Origin: Cliona cf. orientalis
Lineage: Eukaryota; Porifera; Demospongiae; Clionaida; Clionaidae
Direction of reading: 5' to 3'
Length of the DNA stretch: 64,000 nt
Assembly: GCA_963930775.1 (NCBI GenBank)
Contig: OZ005696.1
Location: forward strand, 248,001-312,000
The notes beneath the pieces are model-generated. The model searched no databases and was not told where the DNA came from. It was given only the letters and a program-made list of their open reading frames with translations. Both the position numbers and the translations under genes were made by a program. Shown piece by piece: positions 10,622 through 22,830 of this stretch (position 1 is its first letter; the number at the start of each line of letters is the position of its first letter).

Positions 10622-13600
10622 GTAAGATTAAGGTACCATTTAATTGCGTGGGCGTGATGGCTAATTCAATTAGCGAATCGTGAAGGGGCGTGGCCGGAGA
10701 GGCCAGGAGAGGCCATACGAGTGCTTGTGGTCGAAGGTGGGCGTGTCCAGAATCGGCCAGGGATGATTATGCGCGTGTAATTAGCGACCGGAAATGGCCC
10801 CTGAAGAAAAGACCGGTAATTGCCCACATCAAAGCAAGATCAAAGCATTCTTTCTTAACTATTAACCGCAACGACTATTACACACTAAGTAGAAAAAAAA
10901 AAAGATTTTAATTATTGGGACTCTGGGGAGCGGTTGGGACCGTAAGTTTTATATGGGCACGCAGAATGGCTCAAATTACGAACTTTGATCGAGAGACTTT
11001 TTTGATTCACACCCTAGAATTAAAGTTATGGCTCTTTGAAGTTTGTATAGGAAGCCATTCACTTGCAATGTTTGCCAAAAAATTTTTACGGGCACGCGAA
11101 AAAATTTTACGGGCGCGCGGCGTACGTTGACGACCCTTTACCGAAGATTGTGCATATTGCTGTTTGGGTGCCTGCTTGCATTGTATGGCTCTACTACGCA
11201 TCCAGCTCGACTGTGTGGTGCTTTTCGGACCATTTTTTTCAGCCACAACAGTAACTCTCCCGTTTTTGCTGAGAGGTAGGTGGGGTAATACAGCTATAGT
11301 TTTAATTTAGCTATGTATGTGTGGATGTGTGGGAAAGTACATCTAGTTGAGAAACATAACTAAAATTGTTTTGTGCTTTTCCCCTAGCCTTGTGTGTGTG
11401 CTGTGGTGATCTTGAGTACTAGTACGAAGTGTTTGAACGTGTTGCAGGGGCCACAGGTACTGAACCTCTTCCCCTAGCCTTGTGTGTGTGCTGTGGTGAT
11501 CTTGAGTAACGTATTGCAGTGGCCACTGGTACTGAACCTCAACACTGATCATATTATACTCTGAGTTTCTAGGCTCTATTAGGAGCATAGACGGCCTTGT
11601 TTCCGATTGTATGGGCATCCAGCTCAACTATGTGGTGGTTTCTGGACAATATTTTTACAGTAATACTCGGGATGACTATAATATTATGCTGTAGTGTGTG
11701 AATATTATATACATGCATGTTTCTGATTATGTGGCACTTTTATCTGCTTAGTGTGCATGGTAGCTCCTTAGATGATTTCCAACAAGCTCTAACTGCGCCG
11801 CAGGCACAGTTAGAGCGGGTGGAAATCATCTAAGGTACTTGGTATTGTTACTATGGTATACCAATGCTAAATCGTACAGCCACTGTACACTGATTAAATT
11901 ATTGTGGGCTAGGGTAGCTGTTTTGAACACGACTTGACTATGGATGCTCTACTGAAGAATAGTTTTAGTGACATTAGATGTTGTTACCATAGTAGTATGT
12001 ACCAAATGTACATAAAGTATTGCAGTGTATGTATCTACATGTACATGGTAAACGATCAATATAAAATAAGCCTAAGTGCGTATTAATTTGTGCAAACCTA
12101 TACAATGCAGGTACGTAGACTTATGTGCCGCAGTTTTTTTTTTCTGCTTAGTGTGCACGGTAGCTTGTTACACACTAAGTAGAAAAAAAAAAAAGATTTC
12201 TTTGCAGTAAATCATGTTTGGAGGGATTGGGAGCACTTGGGGAGATAATTTTTATATGGGCACGCAGAATGGGTCGAAACACGAGATTTGACATGAGAAA
12301 ATTTTGATTGACGCCTTAGAATTAAAGTTACGGCCCTTTGAAGTACCCCCATGTTTGTATAGGAAGCCATGCACTTGCAATGTTTGCCAAAAAATTTTTA
12401 CGGGCACGCGAAAAAAATTTTTCGGCCGCACGGCGTACGTTGACGACCCTTTACCGAACATTGTGCATATTGCTGTTTGGGTGCCTGCTTGCATTGTATG
12501 GCTCTACTACGCATCCAGCTCGACTGTGTGGTGCTTTTTGGACCATTTTTTTCAGCCACAACAGTAACTCTCCCGTTTTTGCTGAGAGGTAGGTGGGGTA
12601 ATACAGCTATAGTTTTAATTTAGCTATGTATGTGTGGATGTGTGGGAAAGTATCTAGTTGAGAAACATAACTAAAACTGTTTTGTGCTTTTCCCCTAGCC
12701 TTGTGTGTGTGCTGTGGTGATCTTGAGTACTAGTACGAAGTGCTTGAACGTGTTGCAGGGGCCACAGGTACTGAACCTCTTCCCCTAGCCGTGTGTGTGT
12801 GCTGTGGTGATCTTGAGTACTAGTAGGAAGTACTAGGCTATTGCAGTGGCCACTGGTACTGAACCTCAACACTGATCATATATTCTGAGTTTCTAGGCTC
12901 TATTAGGAGCATAGACGGCCTTGTTTCCGATTGTATGGGCATCCAGCTCAACTATGTGGAGGTTTCTGGACAATATTTTTACAGTAATACTCGGGATGAC
13001 TATAATATTATTATACTGTAGTGTGTGAATATTATATACATGCATGTTTCTGATTATGTGGCACTTTTATCTGCTTAGTGTGCATGGTAGCTCCTTAGAT
13101 GATTTCCAACAAGCTCTAACTGCGCTGCAGGCGCAGTTAGAGCGGGTGGAAATCATCTAAGGTACTTGGTATTGTTACTATGGTATACCAATGCTAAATC
13201 GTACAGCCACTGTACACTGATTAAATTATTGTGGGCTAGGGTAGCTGTTTTGAACATGACTTGACTATGGATGCTCTACTGAAGAATGGCTTTAGTGACA
13301 TTAGATGTTGTTACCATAGTAATATATACCAAACGTACATAAAGTATTGCAGTGTATGTATCTACATGGTAAATCAATATAAAATAAGCCTAAGTGCGTA
13401 TTAATTTGTGCGAACCTATACAATGCAGGTACGTAGACTTATGTGCCGCAGTTTTTTTTTCTGCTTAGTGTGCACGGTAGCTTGAAAAAAAAAAAAAAAA
13501 AAGCTTAATTAGGCCTAATTAAGCATGTGGGCGTGTTCCTGGCACTGTGTGGAGTGTGTGCATGTGCGTTAATGCAGGTTATATTGCTTCCGATTGGGCG

Positions 13601-16600
13601 TGGCTTCACGGGCCAGTGCTTGGATATCGGCGCCTAAGACTTGACCTCGGCGATGGATGGGCGTATCCCGGATGCGGTGGTGACCTTTGAACCCTGCCAG
13701 GAGGCTTTGGGGGCGTGGCAGGAGGTCAAAGGTGAGGCCATGTCAGTTAATGAGGCACTGTACGCCGGTGCGATCGAGGGGACCGTACGGCTGGACGGAA
13801 GCTGACGATGGTTTGAAGCGGATGTGGTTGCGATGACGTGTTGTTACTCCGCCCACACAGGAAATGAGGTGAGCTCTTGCGTGGGCGGTGTGGCAGAACG
13901 GCCTCCAAGTGTTTGTGTGTGTTTTGGCCTTGAGGAAGCTGTGGGTTTTAATTGGGATTGATTGTGGGCTTCCGGTGGACATCCGGTGGCCAGTCGGCAC
14001 TTGATTGAAAATGGTGGTCCTTGAGGCACAGGGTGGTGCTGTTTTGGGCGTGGCCTGGCCCCTCCCTTCCGGCTCGGCTTCCGGTCCATGGAGGATATTA
14101 AATGAACACTTCCGGCTCTAGCAGCCACACTCCTGAGACCTGTGCAATTAAAAGGGCGTGGTTACGCAACATGCACCTCACTAATGACTTTGATGTGGTT
14201 TAGGTGTCATATCCCCCACCTCACGCCCACGCAATTTAATGGTACCTTAAGATTGAGTATGAGGAGTTGACATAGTCTCGTGACCCAGCCCCCTAAACGC
14301 ACGCGAAAAGGGGTCTGGTATAGGTAACAGGGCCAAGGGTTGGTGCAAAAGCTGGACTCTGGACTCTGGACTGGACTCATGGACTGGACTGTGGACTGAG
14401 ATTTGGACTCGATTTTGGACTGATGCGCAGGGCGATGACGACCATTTCCAACAATAAACTCGGTTGGAGGCAGATAGAATGTACTAAGGAGCTGCTTGTA
14501 TGTAGAGGTAGAGCTAATTATTTCCCTTGGAAGATTGGTGAGGGGTGCATCTCCTCAGGGCATTGGGCATCAAGTTGAGACTCGGATGCAGTGAAAGATA
14601 GTAGCCCCCTTTCAAGCACACGGAGCTGGGGATGAGAGACTTAATGCTCTACAACTGAGAGATGAGGCCAAAGAAGCCTCGAACGCAGGCTGGTTTTCGA
14701 GGAGGAGCCTGAATTCGAGACTAAGTTTGAGCATAAGGTAGATACTTTCTACATGCAGTGTTTTATAAAATTTAATCCACTCTGACTTATCCCGAGTCTC
14801 CACATAACTTGAGCGTGAGGGTATGGTGCTATCAGTCTCATTGTCCCTTTTAATAGCCTCCGTAGGCGTCTCGGTGATATTGAAGTCCACTCCTGTGAGG
14901 AGATGCCATCCCAGCTGGGCTCACCGATTTTGCAACTTCTACATGCTTACAAGTAGCCTCCAGGCCAGCTCCTTGAGACTTAACCTCGTATCCTGAAGGG
15001 CCTGGGAACGTACGTACAAGACCGCTTGTGACTAGCCTAGCTTGCACCGTGCCTTCTATCATATTCTATATATTCGCAGTCTCTTGGAAATGGTCGTCAT
15101 CGCCCTGGGCATCAGTCCAAAATCGAGTCCAAATCTCAGTCCACAGTCCAGTCCATGAGTCCAGTCCAGAGTCCAGCTTTTGCACCAACCCCTGGTAACA
15201 TTGTGTACAATGAGTTGTCGCAGCGGAATGCAATAATTGCGTACTTGCGGTTTCGCGTTTTAAATTCGAAAACTAGTCTACTTTTTGCTGGCCAAAACGA
15301 CCTGTTTTACGATCACTATCGTTTCTACGATAGTTTCGTTGCCTCTATTACTCACCTTTTCGAAGTAAATCTTCAGAGTTCGAGCAGTCTCTCATTTGAA
15401 TTTGAAACTACAGTCAGCTTTTTGCGTCCGGAACTATTCTATTTTTGCTTGCCATCAGTCCTTCAGATCGTTTTGTCGTCTTTGCCACACACACTTCTTG
15501 AGTAGATCTTCGGTACTGGTGGAGCACGAGCTCAAGTGAAAACAGATGCATATGTTTATAATACGCGAATATATAATTATAGCGATTTGATTGCAAATGG
15601 AGCGATCTGATTGGTCGCGCCACATTCTTGAGTTTTGGACAACTCGTTGTACACAATGTTATCAGACCCTTTTCGCGTGCGTTTAGGGGGCTGGGCCACA
15701 AGACTAGAGTTGACACTGTTTCACTGCGCATTATAATATGATTTTTACAGTGGAAATGAAGAAGTATATTCCCGCTGGTTCATCTGAAGACCCTACTGTT
15801 GAACCAGGTATGTTGGTAGAATAATGGTTATATTAAACAAGATTTTGACCAATTTTCTGCTATTTATAGAAAATTGTCCCAAAGTGTTCATTAGCTTCAG
15901 TAGGAGAAAAGTGTTGGATGACTCACCAGATGCACTCACTGAAGCCAAAGGCCTCTATGCTGAGTTGAAGGCCCAAGGATGCAAACCTTGGATGGACGAA
16001 AATGAGCTTGAGTTTGGCGATGTCCTGGCTATGAAGATATTCTGGGCAATTAAACAGTGTGATTTTATCATCGCCATCATGACTGGCGGCTATGCTACCT
16101 CCCTCTTGTGCCTCAGGGAACTATACTATGCTGCACTGCAAAAAGACCCCAAGCGGCCGAAAACGATCATTCCAATGCTGTTGGAAGGTGAGGCTGTTAT
16201 CGACCACCAAAATGCGGGCAAGTGGCTGTTGAGAATTGGAACGGTACACAAGTACTTCAAGAGAGAGGAAAAGGCTGCCATGGTCAAATCTTTGAAAGAT
16301 AAGGTATTTCTGTTCTGTCCGCACTTAAAGGCATTGTGCCACGATATAAGGGCTATTTTTAGTAAATTAGTGTCACACGTGATATAACCGCGCCCATTAG
16401 ATTGAAATCTGGCAGCCACTTTTCAATCAATGGTTGTAGTTCGCGGTAACAGAACGCGATCGGTCCAAGAAAGGCTCAAGGGTTGGAGCTGGAAGGTCTT
16501 CAGCTAGCGGCGGAAGGTAAGAGGTCTACCAGGGGGACGGGCGAGAGTCGGCCTTGCCAGAGCAGTGATGTCTACGTCTAGCTAGATCCACCACGTGCGA

Positions 16601-19600
16601 GGTGGTATAACACGAGTAGATTTACCTGTAGTGAGGGCTAGTAGGTCCAGAAGCAGACAGAGATACCAGTCCTAGGGCAGCACCACGAGTAGCTAAGTCC
16701 TTGCCTTGTCCTTCGATGGCGTTCTGGAGTCCACGAGGAGCGCGCGACAATATTTTTGTACGTGCGCGATTTATCACAACGCGAGCCCGTACACTAGATC
16801 TAAAAATAGTAACAATCACTGCTTATATCGTGACACAATGCCTTTAAATGAAACTGTGATACTGTACTCGCTCTAATTATCCGAATGGCCAAAAATAATT
16901 ATTTGTATCGTTGTTTGGCGTTAAATAGAAAGTAAATAAATTCGGCCAATGGTTTGTTCGGAGCGGATCTGGTGAAGAAAGCACTAGCGACAAAGGATGT
17001 TCAACTATAGGTTTATCATTGTCAGCTCTTGAGCTCCAGTGTCGCTGTGCTCTGAACGATTGCAAAATGATCGCCGTCTGTGCAAGTCCGTGTTACTTTT
17101 TCACTCATATATGCTGTCCAAGATGTGGTAGCCACACACTTCGATGAATATGGAAGAGTTGTCTCGAGCTCCTGCCATGCCGTACTGCATGGCCGTTTGA
17201 TTGATTAGAGCGGGTGAGAAAACTGGAAATCCAAGATGTTAGATGAATTAGGAAGGAAATAAATTTGCTATTCAGGCTATTAGAATGTTTGAATAATCAG
17301 AGCGAGTATGGTAGTTTTGGTAGGGGGTAATGTAGTTGTGTTTATTTACCGGAACGGAATGGAATAAATCTGGAATATTCTGGAAGCATGTAATTACTGG
17401 AACTGCACTAGAAGCATTTTAGTATTTTTTGAGCAGGAGGACTGGGTATTGAATAAAGGTGAGCTAGTTTTCTAGCACTAGCACACATACATTTATTAAC
17501 CCTCGGCCCACGCGCACAAGGGTTACAGTAGTCTGTCTGTCTGTCTGTGTGTCTGTCTGTCTGTTTGTCTGTTACCGCTCTAATGCCTGCGTAGGACATT
17601 TATTCAACAAAATGAACATACCAGCCAATTTTGCGCCAAACTCCAAAGATTTTCAACTGAGGAATTTCGCTAAAAAGCTTTCTCTCACGAGTTATATCTT
17701 ATTCTTTGTCTTTAGCATAGCGAAGTCAGCCATTTTTCAGTTCCCAGTATAGTAAACTATAGTTAAGGTTACGGGATAGTATTTGACGCACAATTTATAA
17801 ATGATTGCGCACGGACACAGTTCACATATGTTTTAATGCGGTTTAGTTGGAAACATGAACGAATGTCGACCATTTCCAGTTGTAAACAAAGTCCAAGTTT
17901 CTGTGTCAACTTTCGAAGACCAGAGACTCGAATGAACTGACTTCGCTGTCGTTCACGATAGTCCATCGATCGGAGCAGGGCCAAGTATAGCGCTTTTTTG
18001 AAAACTCTAAGATGGTGAGTCGTCCGACAAGATTTTGTCCTGTAGGGCCACCATTAAGTGAGTCACATGGCAGCTGAGCAGTAAGTTTTTATGTTCGCTT
18101 TCTGTTTGTATAACTCGACAGAGTTCAAACACTATACTGGCCCTGTAGAGACTCGTAAGCTATCGTTTCGTTTGTATGTCATTACATAGAAGCTGTTTAC
18201 CTTGGCAAAAACTGACGCATGAAATTGCAAAACTTACCCGTGCTTGCAGACAGGTGGTGGCAGGTTTGCTTTTCGTTTTTGTGGACCATGGGGCAGGCAT
18301 CAGGAGAGCTACTTACCTGTGCCTTGACTGTGCAAAGAACGTGGACAAAAACCGAAATATAACTGTCTCATTGATTATTCATGTGAACTTTAACCATGCG
18401 TGGGTGGAACACTATCCCGTAACCTTAAATCCCCTCCGTATACTACTTGTGGTAATGCCTATAACCATATATGGCTACAGGATACAGTTCATAGGCTATA
18501 TGTAGAGCATCTCAGGAATGCATGCAATCTGTAGTTGCCACGTGGCAGTGCATGTCTAATAAAAGCCCACCATTCATCCTGGTCATAGCTTTTCCTGAAG
18601 TGAGCCTGCCTGGGTTTGAGGCTAGATCATAGCTATATGGTCTCATCTTAGAATTGAGTAGGTTGCATACATGTACTGACTATCCTGTCATAGCCTTGTA
18701 GTGCATGAGGCCATGCAAGCTTGCATGCATGTGATTGTACATGTATCTTGATGACATTAGATCCTAGTTGTAACAAATACTGTTATCTGATTGGTCAGGA
18801 GCAGGTATCTGTTTCCCATATAAACCTGTAAATTTCTGTAAAAAATTGTTGCCTATGGTTAGGATTGTTGCTAGGCAGCAGTTTATGTGTCTAGCTTTTG
18901 GGCATTGTTGCTAGGATCTAAAGTTGTTAGACACTGTTTAGTCGGTGTCTACGTGATTTAGAAGACCTCAGGGCTCAGTAGAACTTGCTTTGCTCGGGAT
19001 TCTACATAAAGCCCTTCGGTCTTCTAAATCACATAGAAACCTCCTAAACAGTGTCTAACTATTATGTACCGTATTTCCTCGAGTAGACGCCACGGCGACT
19101 AATTTTTTCCCTCTGCTGAAACTAGCGGTGACTATTCGAGGGCGGCGACTACTCGAGGGCGGCGACTAAAACTTTCATAGTAGTAGAACTGCATACAAGA
19201 ATAATGAAAAGGTTTGTTCTAAGTTCAATACCTAGCTGCTTTTCACCGTCTGCCTTCATCAGAAGCTTTACTAGTTCCTTGATGGCTTTCTCGCGTACAG
19301 TAGCACCGCTCGCAAGCACGTGGACACCGTTTAAGGGCATGGCAAGTGGTCTCTAATTAGAGAGTGCGGCGATAATTCAAGGGCGGCGACAGTAAAGATA
19401 GGGCATGTGTAGCTAGCGGCGACTATTCGAGTGCGGCGTCTATTCGAGGGCGGCGTCTGATCGAGGAAATACGGTATTAAACTAGCTGTCTGCAGTCCAG
19501 CAACCTGGCCAGTATTACTGCTTTAATGAATAACAGCTCACACACATCAGCACAATTTAAATAATGCATAATCACTGCAAGAACACCCCAGAACGTCATT

Positions 19601-22600
19601 TGCACAAAACTAATATTCCATCTTTACTTGTGACTCGCATTGCACAATCTCAGCATTATTAACCATCATAAGTAGCTACTGTTTTAATATGCTGAATTTG
19701 TGCTGAGCATTTTGCACTTTAGTGCTTTCATTATACACTGCACACATTCCACAATTGGTATTGGTGCTGTCAACTGAGCATAGTCTCGCTAGCCACACCC
19801 TTCTTTAGGAGGGTGTGGCTAGCGAGATCTCCTGATCTTTTTTCTCCCACTTTTTAAGTTTTTGGTGGGCTAGTTGCTGGTACTCATAACGCAAAATTTT
19901 AGTACCCATGCCGGTACTGTAGACACAATACTACTGCAAATGATTGTGTAGGTACAGTCATTTTTTTATGCTACTGGGCATATGGTATTAAAAAGTACTC
20001 CATTAAGAATCTGATGTTAAATACAAGGTATTGTCAAGGGCTTATCGAGCCGCCGTAGGCGGTGAGAGGGCATGTAACCCGCATAGTGTAACGTAGACGG
20101 CGAAATCCTAATTGTTACTAAAAATAGCAAAACGTTCGATGAACAAACTAGTATAGGCAACGTTTGTACCTGGTTTTATAGCGACCTACTTCCACGCTAA
20201 GCCTTTGTTGGCGTAGACGGCGAAATCCTAATTGTTACTAAAAATAGCAAAACGTTCGATGAACAAACTAGTATAGGCAACGTTTGTACCTGGTTTTATA
20301 GCGACCTACTTCCACGCTAAGCCTTTGTTGGCAGCACCGAAGATCCAGAAGGCAACACCGATCATTGAGACAAGTGAAAACAAAGCTATACTCGAGTCGA
20401 TCAGAGACGGTGGCGGTAAAAAATAGCTCTGAGCTGACAAAACGCCATCACATACTGTATCAGACTAAGCTGGGGTCATGAGACGTCGAAGGCCTTCATT
20501 CTAAGCTAGAACAAAACCAGAAGCTTACCCCATCGTTTCTATTTCTGTCATTGGGCGGTAAAGTAAATGGGAGCTTTATACTGTTGAAGACTCAGACTCG
20601 GCTCGATTTTGTTACTGACACTTGGCAGCGTTGAAAACCACCTGAAAGGACCATGATAGCCTCTTTTTTTTGTCAAATCTCAAAAAGAACGGGCTGACAA
20701 GCCGTCAAACAAAATTTCATAGCTAGTCAAAAAAATCTATTTTTAGTAACATATTGGATTTCGCCGTCTACGTACGTTACATGCCCTCTCGCCGCCTACG
20801 GCGGCTCAATAAGCCCTTGATATCATACTTAATACAATATCATGACAATTGTGACATAATTAAATATTTAAAGTTGGCTAGCTAAGCTACCTTGTAGACA
20901 CACGGCTGCATCAGTAGCTACATAGAGCATGCTAGCACCTGCAGAGCATTAGAGTTCTGATACATGCATGTGTGAAAAGGGGCGTTCTTGTAATTACATG
21001 CTTCCGGAATATCCTGGTAAAGGTCATCATCAACGCGAATTGCAGCAGCGCAGTATGATTCGAGCTCAAGGCTATAAGAATGACTGTGCCGTTCTCCAGC
21101 TCATTAAACAATGTAAGGGATAAGTAAAGTATTAATACCGTACTCAAGAATCATGAAGTTGAGAGCCTGGCTGCTGATAATTTGTGCACTTGGCACTGCT
21201 GTAACTGCCTGCATACCTGCCATTCTGTGCGAGGTAGTAGACACAAGTAGACTTTGTGACTCAAAACCAGGGACAACCGTTATGGAACAGATTGAATTTG
21301 CCATAGACTTAGTACATTACGAACCTCCGAGGAGCAGAAAACCTCTCAATTCACTATCACGGACGGATTGTTTGGACCCGATTGAACCTCTCAGTATGAT
21401 TTTACTTCTAATAGTGGACAGATAAGAAGCCGTATCCCTTTTCACAGCCAGTGATGTAATAAATTGCTGGTGCCATGGTGCATGCGTAACTTGCACAATA
21501 CAGTTTTTGGGTGGATTTATAAATTCGAATTAAGTGGACTACACTGTATTATGGTACCTGAAGCACACATAGTAATTATTATACATACGTACATAAGCGC
21601 AACTGAGATATCTGTACAATTGACATTGTTCTATCCAGAACCTTTTTATAGAACGGGGCTGGGGAGGGGGAGGGTATACTAAGATTCTTGCTTTTATGTT
21701 ATAGTTATATGGCAGCCACTATCTTGTATTGGCGGGACAAAGACAGTGGCTGCCATATAACTGACTTGTTATAGGAATTTAATTAGTACCTATTCTCTTA
21801 CATTGAGCATGTTGCCCACAGTGTCACTGTGTACACTAACATGAACCTATTTGAGACTGTAATATTGATGTTTCTCTGCATTGGAGAATATTCTGTCACT
21901 ACCTAGGTAACATCTAACAAATTGTAGGGCCTGTTTGGGGCGAGCCTGAGCTGAGCCTCTGAAAGTCTCTGTCAGTAGCTGCTAGTCGAAAACTTTAATA
22001 AAGCCATAGCACGATAAATCTTGAAGACTACTGGTACAGATCCAAGCAAACAATGACAGACAGTCTCATAGTGCCGTGTAGGCCTGTAGGTCTACAGCTG
22101 CATGATAGTCCCCTTCCATCCTTCAGTACCGACAGTCAATACAAAGTTTTACCAGAGTCATCAGTGAGCAGTACGTCTAGTCTATCTTTATCGTATTCTT
22201 AGCTGGTCCTTGCGCTATTGAGCTGATGACAGGCTCTATCTCGCTCAGAGTGTCCTCCTTTGGAGCCTTCTGCTTGCTTCTGTACGGCGCACGATGCGCT
22301 CTCTCTCTTTCGCGCCTTCTTTGAAGCCTTTTCTCTCTCTTCGCTTCAGCAGATTGAGTGTTAGTAGAACTCATACTAAAACAGTAGCAAAGAACAAGTA
22401 TAGTCGTAATAAAGTGGCCTTTGAAATAATTCAATGTGTCAAAAAAACACGTGACTATGCTGACGCAAATGTTTTCATGCGGCCTTTTGAAATATACCGC
22501 GCAGCGCTGTACAATGTCTATGGCGGTTCGCGCGTGACGGACGTACCATACATAATAATAATAATAATCATAGAGTCGGTAGACTCTATAAGTAGGGAAG

Positions 22601-22786
22601 GCCCAGATATGCCATATATGTAATACATTACAAATATCCAAATATCTCAAAATAGGTAACTTTGTAAAAATTTTAAGTGTGAAAATCAGAATCTCCAGCA
22701 AATTATCTATCTAATAAGACCTAGATCATTCATCAAATCAATTGTATATGCCAGAACCAGATGTTCATAAAAATGGCCATTTCTCA

Positions 22787-22830
<44 letters not shown>

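Larger units (their letters stand above)
10630..14248. mobile_element. 3.6-kb inverted-repeat element in intron 1 of gene B
   Basis: Ends AAGGTACCATTTAATTGCGT and its reverse complement face each other. The flanks carry AAGATT on both sides (10624-10629 and 14249-14254). A TTAA reading of the boundary is also possible. It holds two tandem 1.3-kb units plus about 750 bp of GC-richer non-coding DNA (13500-14248). It has no transposase and is therefore non-autonomous. The superfamily is unknown. Confidence 0.6.
17494..19760. repeat. Dispersed long repeat, copy 1
   Basis: Blocks at about 17494-17760, 18418-18740 and 19487-19740 recur in the same order and orientation at about 43296-43537, 43534-43830 and 43838-44890. 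This copy has extra sequence at 17760-18418 and a TA-flanked element (19069-19474). The start includes ACCCTCGGC-type sequence and a GTCT run. No coding is recognised. Confidence 0.55.

Noticed and set aside
11343-12872. Repeated open frames with STQDHHSTHTRLGE-like repeats
   Set aside because: They are translations of the TGTGTGTG-containing tandem repeat on the minus strand, present in both 1.3-kb units; no splice or family support.
13743-14128. Minus-strand frames of 85-94 codons in GC-richer DNA
   Set aside because: Two overlapping frames in an element interior with no recognisable domain; base composition explains the openness.
19149-19340. Minus-strand frame of 63 codons with a helical-looking sequence
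   Set aside because: It falls inside a TA-flanked element repeated at 34155; non-coding repeat.
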